Notes: a model not told the origin generated them from the letters alone. Numbered from the stretch's first letter, positions 1-6,298 are shown. The stretch: 6,298 nt of DNA from Desulfobacterales bacterium (GCA_007127175.1 SKZX01000422.1:1-6298); one strand, 5' to 3'. Translations and numbers: made by a program.

Positions 1-927
1 CCCACCCCTGCGGCGAAAAAAATGCAGCAGCTTTCGACCAAGGTTTTCAATGAATCCAAAAGCGTTCGAGACATTCTGGAAATTGCTGAAAAAGACCGCC
101 GCATTTGGATTAACGCCAACTTCATGCCCTTGAAGGATAAAAAGGGAAAAGTCAGTGCGGTTTTGTGCATCGCAAGAGACATTACCGACCAGAAAAACCT
201 GGAAAGCCGTCTTATCAACGCTGAAAAACTGGCGTCCCTGGGGACCCTTGCAGCCGGCGTCGCCCATGAAATCAACAATCCCATTGGCGTCATACTCGGT
301 TTTTCAGACCTTCTGCTGCAGGATGCCGTCCCGGAAAGCCAGGCATTCGAGGATTTAAAAACCATCGAACGCCAGGGACTGCATTGCAAGCAGATTGTTG
401 AAAACCTGCTCAGCTTCGCCCGGCACGGGCAGGAAAACACCCAAGTCACAGACCTTTCCGAGTGCATCGCGGAAGTCATTAAAATCGTCCGGCACACCCT
501 GGACATGAACGATATCGCGCTGCACATGAACGTGCAGGCGCATCTTCCCCCGGTGAAAGGTGATTTCAGGCAATTGCAGCAGGTTTTTCTGAATCTTATC
601 AACAACGCGGTTTCCGCCATGCCCGCCGGCGGAGAGCTGCGCATCGCCGGTTATGCGGATGAGGGGCAGCGGCGGGTTTTCATCTCCGTTTCCGACACCG
701 GTACGGGAATACCTGAAACGGATCTCGGCCACATTTTCGAGCCTTTTTTTACCACCAAGCCTGAAGGGGAAGGAACCGGCCTGGGCCTGTTCGTCAGCTA
801 CGGCATTGTCAGTCGCTACGGGGGAACCATCGAATGCCGGTCCCAGACGGCTGAAACATCCGGCGGGCCGGGTACCACCTTTACCATAACGATGCCAGCG
901 GCTCCGGAAAGGACAAGCCATGCCTAA
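1..927 (+). CDS. PAS-domain sensor histidine kinase, 5' end outside window
   Basis: The reading frame is open from base 1, so the ATG at 22 is probably internal; residue numbers here count from it. Residues about 25-60 are the end of a PAS/PAC domain (typical ending ARDITDQKNLE). A HisKA dimerisation/phosphoacceptor domain follows, with the H-box GVAHEINNP and phospho-accepting His82, then a HATPase_c domain with N-box LNLINNA (190-196), G1 DTGTGI (225-230), F-box FEPFFTTK (239-246) and G2 GEGTGLGL (249-256). All catalytic motifs are intact, so it should autophosphorylate with ATP. No receiver domain is fused. No membrane segment is seen in the visible part; what lies upstream is unknown. The stop overlaps the next gene, an NtrC-type regulator, which is its likely partner. 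The input signal cannot be read from this fragment. Confidence 0.95.
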   Translation, partial: PTPAAKKMQQLSTKVFNESKSVRDILEIAEKDRRIWINANFMPLKDKKGKVSAVLCIARDITDQKNLESRLINAEKLASLGTLAAGVAHEINNPIGVILGFSDLLLQDAVPESQAFEDLKTIERQGLHCKQIVENLLSFARHGQENTQVTDLSECIAEVIKIVRHTLDMNDIALHMNVQAHLPPVKGDFRQLQQVFLNLINNAVSAMPAGGELRIAGYADEGQRRVFISVSDTGTGIPETDLGHIFEPFFTTKPEGEGTGLGLFVSYGIVSRYGGTIECRSQTAETSGGPGTTFTITMPAAPERTSHA

Positions 928-2314
928 AATAATGGTCATCGATGATGAAAAAGACATGCTGAGCCTGCTCAAGCGCATTATCAGCGGAGAAGCCGGACAT
1001 GAGGTGATTGCTCACAGTGATCCGTTCAAAGCCATGAACGAATTGAATAACGACGTGTTCGACATGGTCCTGACCGATCTCAAAATGCCGAAAATGAACG
1101 GTATACAGGTCCTAGAGGGCGTGAAAGCCTTAGACCCCGACATTCCGGTCGTGATCATGACGGCTTACGCAACCATTGAAACCGCTGTTGATGCGATCCA
1201 GAAAGGGGCCTTCGACTACATCAGCAAGCCTTTCCGCCGGGAACGGATTCTCGTGACCACGGATAAAGCGCTGCAGTGGCACGATCTTTTAAAGGAGAAC
1301 CGCGGGCTCCGAAAGGCGGCGGACAATTCCGACGGCTTCTCGGAGCTGCTGACAAACTCCCCCCTGATGCGCACGATCATCGAACGCATCCGCCAGGTGG
1401 CGCCCACCATGGGAACGGTACTGATCACCGGGGCCAGCGGCACCGGCAAAGAACTGGTGGCAAGGGCCATTCACCGCCACAGCCTCCGGCGGGAAGGGAA
1501 GCTGGTTACCCTCAACTGCGCCGCCCTGCCCCCGGAAATCATGGAAAGCGAACTTTTCGGCCATGTCAAAGGCGCTTTTACCGGTGCTTACAAGGATACC
1601 AAGGGGGTTGTGGAAGAGGCCCACAAGGGGACCCTTTTCCTCGATGAAATCGGTGATCTGAACCCCCGCCTGCAGACCCGGCTCCTGCGGCTGCTGCAAT
1701 ACGGGGAATACAAACCCGTGGGGAGCGCCACCACCCGGACAGCGGACCTGCGATTTATTGCCGCCACCAACCGGGACCTGACCGAAGCGATCCGGGAAAG
1801 GCGTTTCCGGGAAGACCTGTATTACCGCCTGAATGTGATCCGCCTTGACCTGCCGCCCCTCAAGGAGCGCGCTGAGGACATACCGCTGTTGAGCTACCAT
1901 TTTCTCGCCAGATACAGCCGCATCAACAGCAAGGATATCCGGTCCATTTCACCGGACGCGCTGCATGCCCTGAAACGCAACGATTACACCGGCAACGTGC
2001 GGGAGCTTGAAAACATCATCGAACGAGGGGTTATCTACTGCCAGGGAAACGAGTTGACCAAGCAGGACCTGTGCATCGAAGAAAACAGCGGTTTTACAGC
2101 GCACCTGCCCAATGATGTCAATGTTTTCGCCCTTCCTTTCAAGGACGCCCGGGAAGTGGTGCTCAAAGGCTTCTACCGGTCATATATTGAATCACTGCTC
2201 GTGAAAAGCGGCGGGAACGTCAGCCAGGCCGCAGAAACAGCCGGTATCCAGCGCCAGTACCTGCACCGGTTGATAAAGGACCTCGGGGTGGACAATGACA
2301 AAACGGCACAGTGA
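920..2314 (+). CDS. sigma-54-dependent NtrC-family response regulator
   Basis: A 464-residue protein with the full NtrC architecture at usual length. The receiver (1-120) has acidic pocket Asp8/Asp9, phospho-acceptor Asp53 in LTDLKMP, Thr81 and Lys103. The AAA+ sigma-54 activator domain (about 142-370) has Walker A GASGTGKE (171-178), an intact GAFTGA loop (218-223) that contacts sigma-54, Walker B LFLDE (239-243), an AATNRDL sensor I (281-287), an arginine-rich finger region (292-303) and GNVRELEN (358-365). A Fis-type helix-turn-helix lies at about 433-457. It should hydrolyse ATP to open sigma-54 promoters when phosphorylated. The ATG lies inside the end of the kinase gene (ATGCCTAA, 8-base overlap), with GGAAAGGA at 906-913 as ribosome-binding site. 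The upstream kinase is the likely phosphodonor. Its target promoters cannot be identified from this window. Confidence 0.97.
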   Translation: MPKIMVIDDEKDMLSLLKRIISGEAGHEVIAHSDPFKAMNELNNDVFDMVLTDLKMPKMNGIQVLEGVKALDPDIPVVIMTAYATIETAVDAIQKGAFDYISKPFRRERILVTTDKALQWHDLLKENRGLRKAADNSDGFSELLTNSPLMRTIIERIRQVAPTMGTVLITGASGTGKELVARAIHRHSLRREGKLVTLNCAALPPEIMESELFGHVKGAFTGAYKDTKGVVEEAHKGTLFLDEIGDLNPRLQTRLLRLLQYGEYKPVGSATTRTADLRFIAATNRDLTEAIRERRFREDLYYRLNVIRLDLPPLKERAEDIPLLSYHFLARYSRINSKDIRSISPDALHALKRNDYTGNVRELENIIERGVIYCQGNELTKQDLCIEENSGFTAHLPNDVNVFALPFKDAREVVLKGFYRSYIESLLVKSGGNVSQAAETAGIQRQYLHRLIKDLGVDNDKTAQ

Positions 2315-3236
2315 AAAACCGGCAGGCATCATTTGCGGGATGATCCTGCTTGCCGCGGTCTTTCTGTCTGCCTGCGGGGAAACAGAGGAAGCAATCACAA
2401 TCTCCCTGGAGAAACGCGAGGAAATTGCTTTCACCCTTCAGGTCCCGGCCCTGACCTATGCCTACCTTCCCCAGTATTCGCACACGGAGTCTTTTCAACG
2501 CCATCACCGGCTGGTGGAATACCTGGCCGAGCAGACCGGCCTGTCCATCCGGCAGGTCTTTCCGGACACCTTTGACGACCATATCCACATGTTCGGGCAG
2601 GGTAAAATCGATATTTCCTATTCCAATCCCTTTGTGTACGTGAAACTGGCCAACCGTTTCGGCGCAAGGGCCATGACCCGAATCATCGAGGAAGACGGCA
2701 GGGCCGAGTTCCGGGGGCAGATCATCGCCCGGAAGGACAATCGTGAAATTAAAGACATTTCAGACTGCCGGGGCAAGTCATGGGTGGCCGTTGACCCGTC
2801 ATCGGCAGGGGGCTACCTGTTTCCGCTGGGGCATTTCGTCGACCACGGGATCCACCTGGAGGATTTCCGGGAAGTGGTCTTTTCCGGCGGCCGGCAGGAA
2901 AACGTCATCCTGGGCGTGTATGCCGGGCTTCACGATATCGGCACCATCCGGGAAGGGTCGCTGAGCGTGGTGGAAGACAAAATCGATATCGACCAGATAC
3001 GGATCATCGACAATACCCGCTGGTACCCGGGATGGGTGTATGCTTACAGCCCGAGGCTTTCCCAGGAAGCGGCGGGCCAGATCCGGGACGCCATGCTGGC
3101 CCTTGACCCTGAAAACAACCCCCGGCACCGGGAAATCCTTGACGCCGCCCGGTTTATCGGCTTTGTGCCCTCTGATGACCGGGATTTCGACCCTGTCCGG
3201 GAATTGAGCGCAAAGGTGGGCCTGGACCTTGAATAA
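2295..3236 (+). CDS. PhnD-like periplasmic substrate-binding lipoprotein
   Basis: A 313-residue exported protein. The N-terminus has basic residues (K3, R4, K8), a hydrophobic stretch at 11-24 and the lipobox LSAC with lipidated Cys27. Gly28 at +2 gives no inner-membrane retention signal. The mature part resembles the phosphate/phosphite/phosphonate (PhnD) binding family: an opening strand with YLPQYSHTESF (57-67), QGKIDISYSNPFVYV (102-116) and the hallmark DPSSAGGYLFP segment (167-177). Ligand identity cannot be read; PhnD-like proteins bind phosphonates, phosphite and other small molecules. No ABC permease or ATPase gene is beside it. Instead a membrane histidine kinase follows with an 8-base overlap, suggesting a sensing role. 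The ATG overlaps the regulator gene by 20 bases. The alternative ATG at 2340 would remove the positively charged part of the signal peptide, so 2295 is preferred. Confidence 0.88.
   Translation: MTKRHSEKPAGIICGMILLAAVFLSACGETEEAITISLEKREEIAFTLQVPALTYAYLPQYSHTESFQRHHRLVEYLAEQTGLSIRQVFPDTFDDHIHMFGQGKIDISYSNPFVYVKLANRFGARAMTRIIEEDGRAEFRGQIIARKDNREIKDISDCRGKSWVAVDPSSAGGYLFPLGHFVDHGIHLEDFREVVFSGGRQENVILGVYAGLHDIGTIREGSLSVVEDKIDIDQIRIIDNTRWYPGWVYAYSPRLSQEAAGQIRDAMLALDPENNPRHREILDAARFIGFVPSDDRDFDPVRELSAKVGLDLE
3212..3231 (+). promoter_or_regulatory. ribosome-binding site deciding a TTG start
   Basis: AAAGGTGGG at 3212-3220 lies about 8 bases ahead of TTG 3229, good Shine-Dalgarno spacing. The overlap TTGAATAA contains both the kinase start and the stop of the binding-protein gene, so translation is probably coupled. 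The TTG start is an inference from this site, the overlap and the need to keep the first membrane helix. Confidence 0.7.
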
Positions 3237-5322
3237 CATTTTCTCAAACATTTTTTCCGGGCTCCGGCTGAAGACCAAGATCACTTTAGGCGTCACCGTG
3301 ATGCTGGTGTTCTGCGGGCTTGGCATCGGGCTCATCCTGTCGGCCATGTCCTCGGCGGCCCTTCTGGAAGAAGGCCGGAAACGCGGCATGGCCCTGACGT
3401 CGGGCCTTGCTTTTCGCATGGCCGAGCCCATCCTGGCCGTGGACTTCCTGCAGATGAAAAACCTCATCGACAACGTCCACAACCAGTATGACGACGTTGT
3501 CTATGTTTTTCTAACAGACGCTGCCGACAACATCCTGTCCCATACATTTTCAGGTGGGTTCCCCGTGGACCTGCTGGGGGTAAACCTGGATGGACAAAAA
3601 GCGCAGCCCCTGCTCCTGTCAACGGAAGCCGGGCTGATTTACGACTTCAACGCGCAGGTGATTCTCGGCGAGAGAAACCTGGGCACCGTCCGGCTGGGAC
3701 TGTCCAGGCAGGAGATGGACGCCCAGGTCCGCCGCCAGAAACAGATCAGCCTGTTGAGCACCTTGGCGATTGTGGGCATTGGGATCATGCTGGCCCTGTG
3801 GTTCGCCCACACCGTGACATTCCGCCTCAACCGGCTGCGCCGGTCGGCTGAAGCCATGATCGAGGGAAACCTTGATGTCCAGGCAGGCTTCCCCCTTGAG
3901 AAAAACTGCTGGGACATCATGGCCTGCGACCGGAATGAATGCCCGGCATACAAGGATACCAAGCAGCGCTGCTGGCACCTGCCCGGCACCCTTTGCCCCG
4001 ACTGCAGCGGGCTGGAGCACCCCCACAAGATGCAGTCCTGCCGGCGATGCCCGGTTTACCGGACAAATTTCGGTGATGAGGTCCAGGAACTGGCAGAAGC
4101 CTTCGACGTCATGGCCATCACCGTCAAGGCGCACATTGAAGAACTCACGGCGCGCGAAAAGACCATTGCCAGGCAGCAAGGGCTCCTGAAAACCATCATG
4201 AACGTGACACCGGACTTCATCACCCTCCAGGACAGGGACCTGCGCTACCAGTTCGCCAGCAAGGCGTTTGGCGATTTTCTGGGGCTCAGCGAGGAAGACA
4301 TCGTCGGGAAAACGGATGCGGATCTTTTTTCCGAGCACCAGGCCGATCTGAACTTTCATGAAGACAAGCAGATCCTCATTACCGGTCAGCCCCTTTCCAA
4401 GCAGATTGCCGTCAACCGGCCCGAGGGCCGAAAAACGCTCCATCTCATCAAGATCCCTGTCTACGACCAGGACGGCGGCATTACCGGGTTGCTTCTGACG
4501 GCCCGCGACATATCCATTCTCAAAAAATACCAGGAACAGCTCATTCAGTCCCAGAAAATGGAAGATTTGGGTCGCCTGGCCGGTGGCGTGGCCCATGAAA
4601 TCAACACGCCCCTGGGCATCATCCTTGGCTACACGCAACTGCTCATGGAGGAAATCAAGGATGAAAACCTGACAAATGATTTAAAAATCATCGAAAAACA
4701 AACCAAGGTCTGCCGGAAGATCGTTGCCGACCTGCTGGGCTTTTCCCGGTATTCCAAATCGGCCATTGAAACCGTGGATATCAACGCGTCCCTCCAGGAC
4801 GTCATCAAGCTGGTGGAACATGTATTCTTTTTGAACCACATAAAGATATTCAGCAATTTTGACGAAAACATCCCATCTTTGACCGGGGATATTGAACGGC
4901 TCAAGCAGGTCTGGCTAAACTTGCTCAACAACGCGGCCGACGCCATTGGCCAAGAAGGCGCGATATATGTGCAGTCCAAGCTCTGCGCCCACCGGCAGCG
5001 CGTTCTGGTGAGCATCGCCGATACGGGAAAAGGCATCAAGGAAGAGCACCTGAACAAAATCTTCGATCCCTTTTTTACCACCAAGCAGGTGGGCAAGGGG
5101 ACCGGCCTGGGGCTTTCGGTTTCCTTCGGGATCATCCAGGAACACGGCGGCAGCATATCCGCCCTGAGCCCGCCGCCCAGGGAATATCTGCCCGACGATT
5201 TTCCCGCATCTGTCGATTTTGGGCCGGGCGATTTCGGGCCGGGCGATTTCGGGCCGGGTACGGTTTTTATCATCGAACTGCCCCTGGAACCGACCATGGA
5301 AAGCGGGCGAGCGCCGCAATAA
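3229..5322 (+). CDS. membrane HAMP-PAS histidine kinase with eight-Cys insert
   Basis: A 697-residue sensor kinase. Order: membrane helix about 18-40; periplasmic sensor region about 41-171; membrane helix about 172-194; HAMP first helix about 195-222; Cys-rich insert about 223-280 (Cys 227, 233, 238, 248, 256, 259, 271, 274); HAMP second helix, starting FGDEVQELAEAFDVM, about 281-305; PAS about 315-430; HisKA with GGVAHEINTPLG and phospho-accepting His456; HATPase_c with LNLLNNAADAI (563-573), DTGKGI (598-603), FDPFFTTK (612-619) and GKGTGLGLS (622-630). Catalytic motifs are complete; no receiver is fused. A threefold DFGPG repeat (663-677) sits just before the last strand. The start is TTG: an in-frame stop at 3205-3207 rules out anything further upstream, and the later GTG 3298/ATG 3301 would cut into the first membrane helix. 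The neighbours suggest it reads the PhnD-like protein and signals to the CheY-like receiver. Confidence 0.95.
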   Translation: MNNIFSNIFSGLRLKTKITLGVTVMLVFCGLGIGLILSAMSSAALLEEGRKRGMALTSGLAFRMAEPILAVDFLQMKNLIDNVHNQYDDVVYVFLTDAADNILSHTFSGGFPVDLLGVNLDGQKAQPLLLSTEAGLIYDFNAQVILGERNLGTVRLGLSRQEMDAQVRRQKQISLLSTLAIVGIGIMLALWFAHTVTFRLNRLRRSAEAMIEGNLDVQAGFPLEKNCWDIMACDRNECPAYKDTKQRCWHLPGTLCPDCSGLEHPHKMQSCRRCPVYRTNFGDEVQELAEAFDVMAITVKAHIEELTAREKTIARQQGLLKTIMNVTPDFITLQDRDLRYQFASKAFGDFLGLSEEDIVGKTDADLFSEHQADLNFHEDKQILITGQPLSKQIAVNRPEGRKTLHLIKIPVYDQDGGITGLLLTARDISILKKYQEQLIQSQKMEDLGRLAGGVAHEINTPLGIILGYTQLLMEEIKDENLTNDLKIIEKQTKVCRKIVADLLGFSRYSKSAIETVDINASLQDVIKLVEHVFFLNHIKIFSNFDENIPSLTGDIERLKQVWLNLLNNAADAIGQEGAIYVQSKLCAHRQRVLVSIADTGKGIKEEHLNKIFDPFFTTKQVGKGTGLGLSVSFGIIQEHGGSISALSPPPREYLPDDFPASVDFGPGDFGPGDFGPGTVFIIELPLEPTMESGRAPQ
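3895..4068 (+). other. Cys-rich 'CW' module inserted in the HAMP linker
   Basis: This part of the kinase gene encodes about 58 residues between the two HAMP helices. Spacing is C-x5-C-x4-C-x9-C-x7-C-x2-C-x11-C-x2-C. Two cysteines are followed by Trp (NCWDIMAC and RCWHLPG), and two CxxC pairs close the module (CPDC, CRRC). It resembles short Cys-rich modules that I recall from deltaproteobacterial signalling proteins, sometimes named 'two-CW' domains; that name is from memory. The cytoplasmic position just below the membrane would allow metal, Fe-S or thiol redox binding. The sequence does not say which. Confidence 0.75.
5215..5259 (+). repeat. three tandem 15-bp repeats encoding DFGPG x3
   Basis: Three adjacent in-frame 15-base units (5215-5229, 5230-5244, 5245-5259) each encode Asp-Phe-Gly-Pro-Gly and differ only at third positions (GATTTT vs GATTTC, final GGC vs GGT). 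They lie near the C-terminus of the kinase gene, in the loop before the last beta strand of the ATPase domain (GTVFIIELP). Related kinases usually have a single G-x-G-T-x-F turn here, so this looks like local expansion of that turn. Because each unit is a multiple of three, copy-number change would keep the frame. Confidence 0.95.
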
Positions 5323-5334
5323 GACACTTTAAAA

Positions 5335-5352
5335 CCGTGTGAAAACACACCG
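5335..5352 (+). promoter_or_regulatory. small inverted repeat before receiver gene
   Basis: GTGTG-AAAA-CACAC (5337-5350) is a perfect 5-base stem with a 4-base loop, in the only intergenic gap of the operon (5323-5365). No T-run follows, so it is unlikely to be an intrinsic terminator. It ends 4 bases before the Shine-Dalgarno GGAGGA and could slightly influence translation or RNA processing. It is short enough to be chance. Confidence 0.3.
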
Positions 5353-5354
5353 AC

Positions 5355-5368
5355 GGAGGAACACAATG
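5355..5368 (+). promoter_or_regulatory. strong ribosome-binding site of receiver gene
   Basis: GGAGGA at 5355-5360 is 5 bases ahead of ATG 5366. It is the best Shine-Dalgarno match in the window. It fixes the start at 5366 rather than the in-frame GTG at 5339, which lies in the small hairpin and would add nine non-conserved residues. Confidence 0.85.
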
Positions 5369-5743
5369 GCAACAATTGCCACCATTGATGATGTCTATGA
5401 CGAAGGCATCCTGATCCAGCGGATTCTCAAGCGAAAAGGGCACACGGTGCACCCCTTTACCGAGGAGGAGGATTTTCTGGCATTTATCAAAAAGGAGACG
5501 GTTGACCTGGCTATCCTGGACATCAAGCTTAAAAAACTCAGCGGGGTCGAGATCCTCGAGGAAGCGAAAAAAATCGCCCCCGCCATCAAGACCATCATGC
5601 TCACCGGGTTCCCGACCATTGAAACCGCCCAGCAGTGCCTCCAACTGGGCGCCGATGAATACCTGGTCAAACCCATTGACATTTACGAACTCGAGGAGAA
5701 GGTTGAAAAAGTCCTCGATCAAAGCCCGCCCGGTTCGTCATAA
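5366..5743 (+). CDS. stand-alone CheY-like receiver-domain response regulator
   Basis: A 125-residue protein that is a receiver domain and nothing else. The acidic pair is Asp8/Asp9 (in TIDDV), the phospho-acceptor is Asp52 (AILDIKL), the switch Thr is Thr80 (IMLTGFP) and the conserved Lys is Lys102 (LVKPID). All key residues are present, so it should accept phosphate. There is no DNA-binding or enzymatic output domain, so it must act by protein contact or as a relay intermediate. It follows the HAMP-PAS kinase by 43 bases, making that kinase the likely donor, although the upstream kinase cannot be excluded. Its TAA shares an A with the ATG of the following PEP-enzyme-like gene (TAATG), so the two proteins are probably made together and may interact. 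Confidence 0.95.
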   Translation: MATIATIDDVYDEGILIQRILKRKGHTVHPFTEEEDFLAFIKKETVDLAILDIKLKKLSGVEILEEAKKIAPAIKTIMLTGFPTIETAQQCLQLGADEYLVKPIDIYELEEKVEKVLDQSPPGSS

Positions 5744-6298
5744 TGTGGATTACCCAACTCTTCAGCCACTGGTCCCGGCAGCTGTTTGCGCCGGGCACGC
5801 GCCTTCGACAAAAATACCAGTACTTCAGGGACCTGCTGGCCCTGGACCGCTACTGCCTGGAAAAGATGGCTGAAATCGAGGAAATCCATTACCGGGGACT
5901 GTCATGCGATTATGCCCGCGTGGTCAGGCTCTGCAACGAGCTGGACCGGGGGGTGAGCCGGCTGGCCAAAAGCCTCATTGCCCTCAATCCCCTCCGCTAC
6001 AGGGCGTTAAAGGAGTATCATTCCAGGATTTCTTCCGATCTGGGCAGCGCACTCCGAACGGACCGCCCCCAAACCGGACCGCCTTTTGTCCTTTCCCTGG
6101 ACAATGAAGCAGAAGAGTCCCTGGCCGGCGGCAAAGCCCGCAATCTTTCGATGATCAAGGCGTGGGGGGTTGCGGCCCCGAACGGCTTCTGCGTCACCAC
6201 CCGCGCCTATAACGCCATAATCGAGGCAAATGCGCTGCGCCCCGTAATCAATGACATACTGGGCGGGATATGCCTGGAATCGGTTGAAGACCTTGAAA
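5743..6298 (+). CDS. PEP synthase/PPDK-like protein, N-terminal part only
   Basis: The frame opens at ATG 5743 and stays open for 185 codons to the window edge, so the gene is 3'-truncated. Residues 1 to about 110 are predicted by eye to be mostly helical and charged, and I recognise no named domain there. From about residue 115 the sequence matches the start of the PEP/pyruvate-binding (PPDK_N, ATP-grasp-like) domain: LAGGKARNLSMIKAWGV at 127-143, then APNGFCVTTRAY at 145-156. This corresponds to the family's GGKxxNL...GxPVPxGFxVTT motif. Such proteins (PEP synthase, pyruvate phosphate dikinase, rifampicin phosphotransferase) transfer phosphate through a swivelling His domain. That domain and any PEP-binding barrel would lie beyond the window, so the reaction cannot be assigned. 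No clear Shine-Dalgarno is seen; the TAATG junction suggests translational coupling with the receiver gene. Confidence 0.85.
   Translation, partial: MWITQLFSHWSRQLFAPGTRLRQKYQYFRDLLALDRYCLEKMAEIEEIHYRGLSCDYARVVRLCNELDRGVSRLAKSLIALNPLRYRALKEYHSRISSDLGSALRTDRPQTGPPFVLSLDNEAEESLAGGKARNLSMIKAWGVAAPNGFCVTTRAYNAIIEANALRPVINDILGGICLESVEDLE

Noticed and set aside
355..978. 207-codon open frame on the minus strand
   Set aside because: It is antisense to the first kinase's catalytic domain and the start of the regulator, with no recognisable motif.
1277..1291. TGGCAC-like sequence considered as a sigma-54 promoter
   Set aside because: The required GC at the -12 element is absent (TA at that place), and it lies inside the regulator's coding sequence.
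1289..1900. 203-codon open frame on the minus strand
   Set aside because: It is antisense to the AAA+ domain, where Walker A, GAFTGA and Walker B are all intact on the plus strand.
2799..3482. 227-codon open frame on the minus strand
   Set aside because: It spans the junction of two recognised plus-strand genes and shows no domain; a shadow frame.
3619..4638. 339-codon open frame on the minus strand
   Set aside because: It lies entirely opposite the kinase gene, whose domains are unmistakable. The minus-strand product has no recognisable domain and its openness follows from GC-rich codon use.
5335..5352. Hairpin as a Rho-independent terminator
   Set aside because: The stem is only 5 bases and no T-tract follows; the next gene's ribosome-binding site begins 4 bases later.
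5339..5365. GTG at 5339 as start of the CheY-like receiver
   Set aside because: It would add nine basic residues outside the receiver fold and has no ribosome-binding site, whereas ATG 5366 has GGAGGA at ideal spacing and begins at the first beta strand.
4629..5375. 248-codon open frame on the minus strand
   Set aside because: It is antisense to the HisKA/HATPase_c part of the kinase and carries only a mirror of the DFGPG repeat (repeating PGPKS). No family resemblance.

Overview
The window reads as the interior of one tightly packed, plus-strand signal-transduction operon of at least six genes. It is cut at both ends: the first gene runs in from the left edge and the last runs off the right edge. 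No promoter, terminator, RNA gene, mobile element or CRISPR array is visible. The sequence is moderately GC-rich, with coding on one strand throughout. The style suggests a Desulfobacterota (deltaproteobacterial, possibly sulfate-reducing) genome. The basis is PAS/HAMP histidine kinases, a sigma-54 activator, a Cys-rich 'CW' module inside a kinase, and a PEP-synthase-like protein with a helical N-terminal extension. This assignment is an inference from family style, not a proof.

Layout: (1) 1-927, C-terminal part of a PAS histidine kinase; (2) 920-2314, NtrC-type receiver/AAA+/Fis response regulator, overlapping gene 1 by 8 bases; (3) 2295-3236, PhnD-like substrate-binding lipoprotein, overlapping gene 2 by 20 bases; (4) 3229-5322, membrane histidine kinase with an eight-cysteine insert in its HAMP region, starting at TTG and overlapping gene 3 by 8 bases; (5) 5366-5743, stand-alone CheY-like receiver with a strong ribosome-binding site after the only gap (43 bases); (6) 5743-6298, start of a protein with a PEP synthase/pyruvate phosphate dikinase nucleotide-binding domain, sharing one base with gene 5.

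How they may work together (inference): genes 1 and 2 form a classical two-component pair driving sigma-54 transcription. Genes 3 and 4 look like a periplasmic-binding-protein/kinase co-sensor, since no ABC permease or ATPase is seen beside the binding protein. Gene 4 probably phosphorylates the output-less receiver of gene 5, which is translationally coupled to the PEP-enzyme-like gene 6. The most interesting possibility is a relay from a periplasmic ligand, and perhaps a redox or metal signal at the Cys cluster, to a PEP/pyruvate enzyme.
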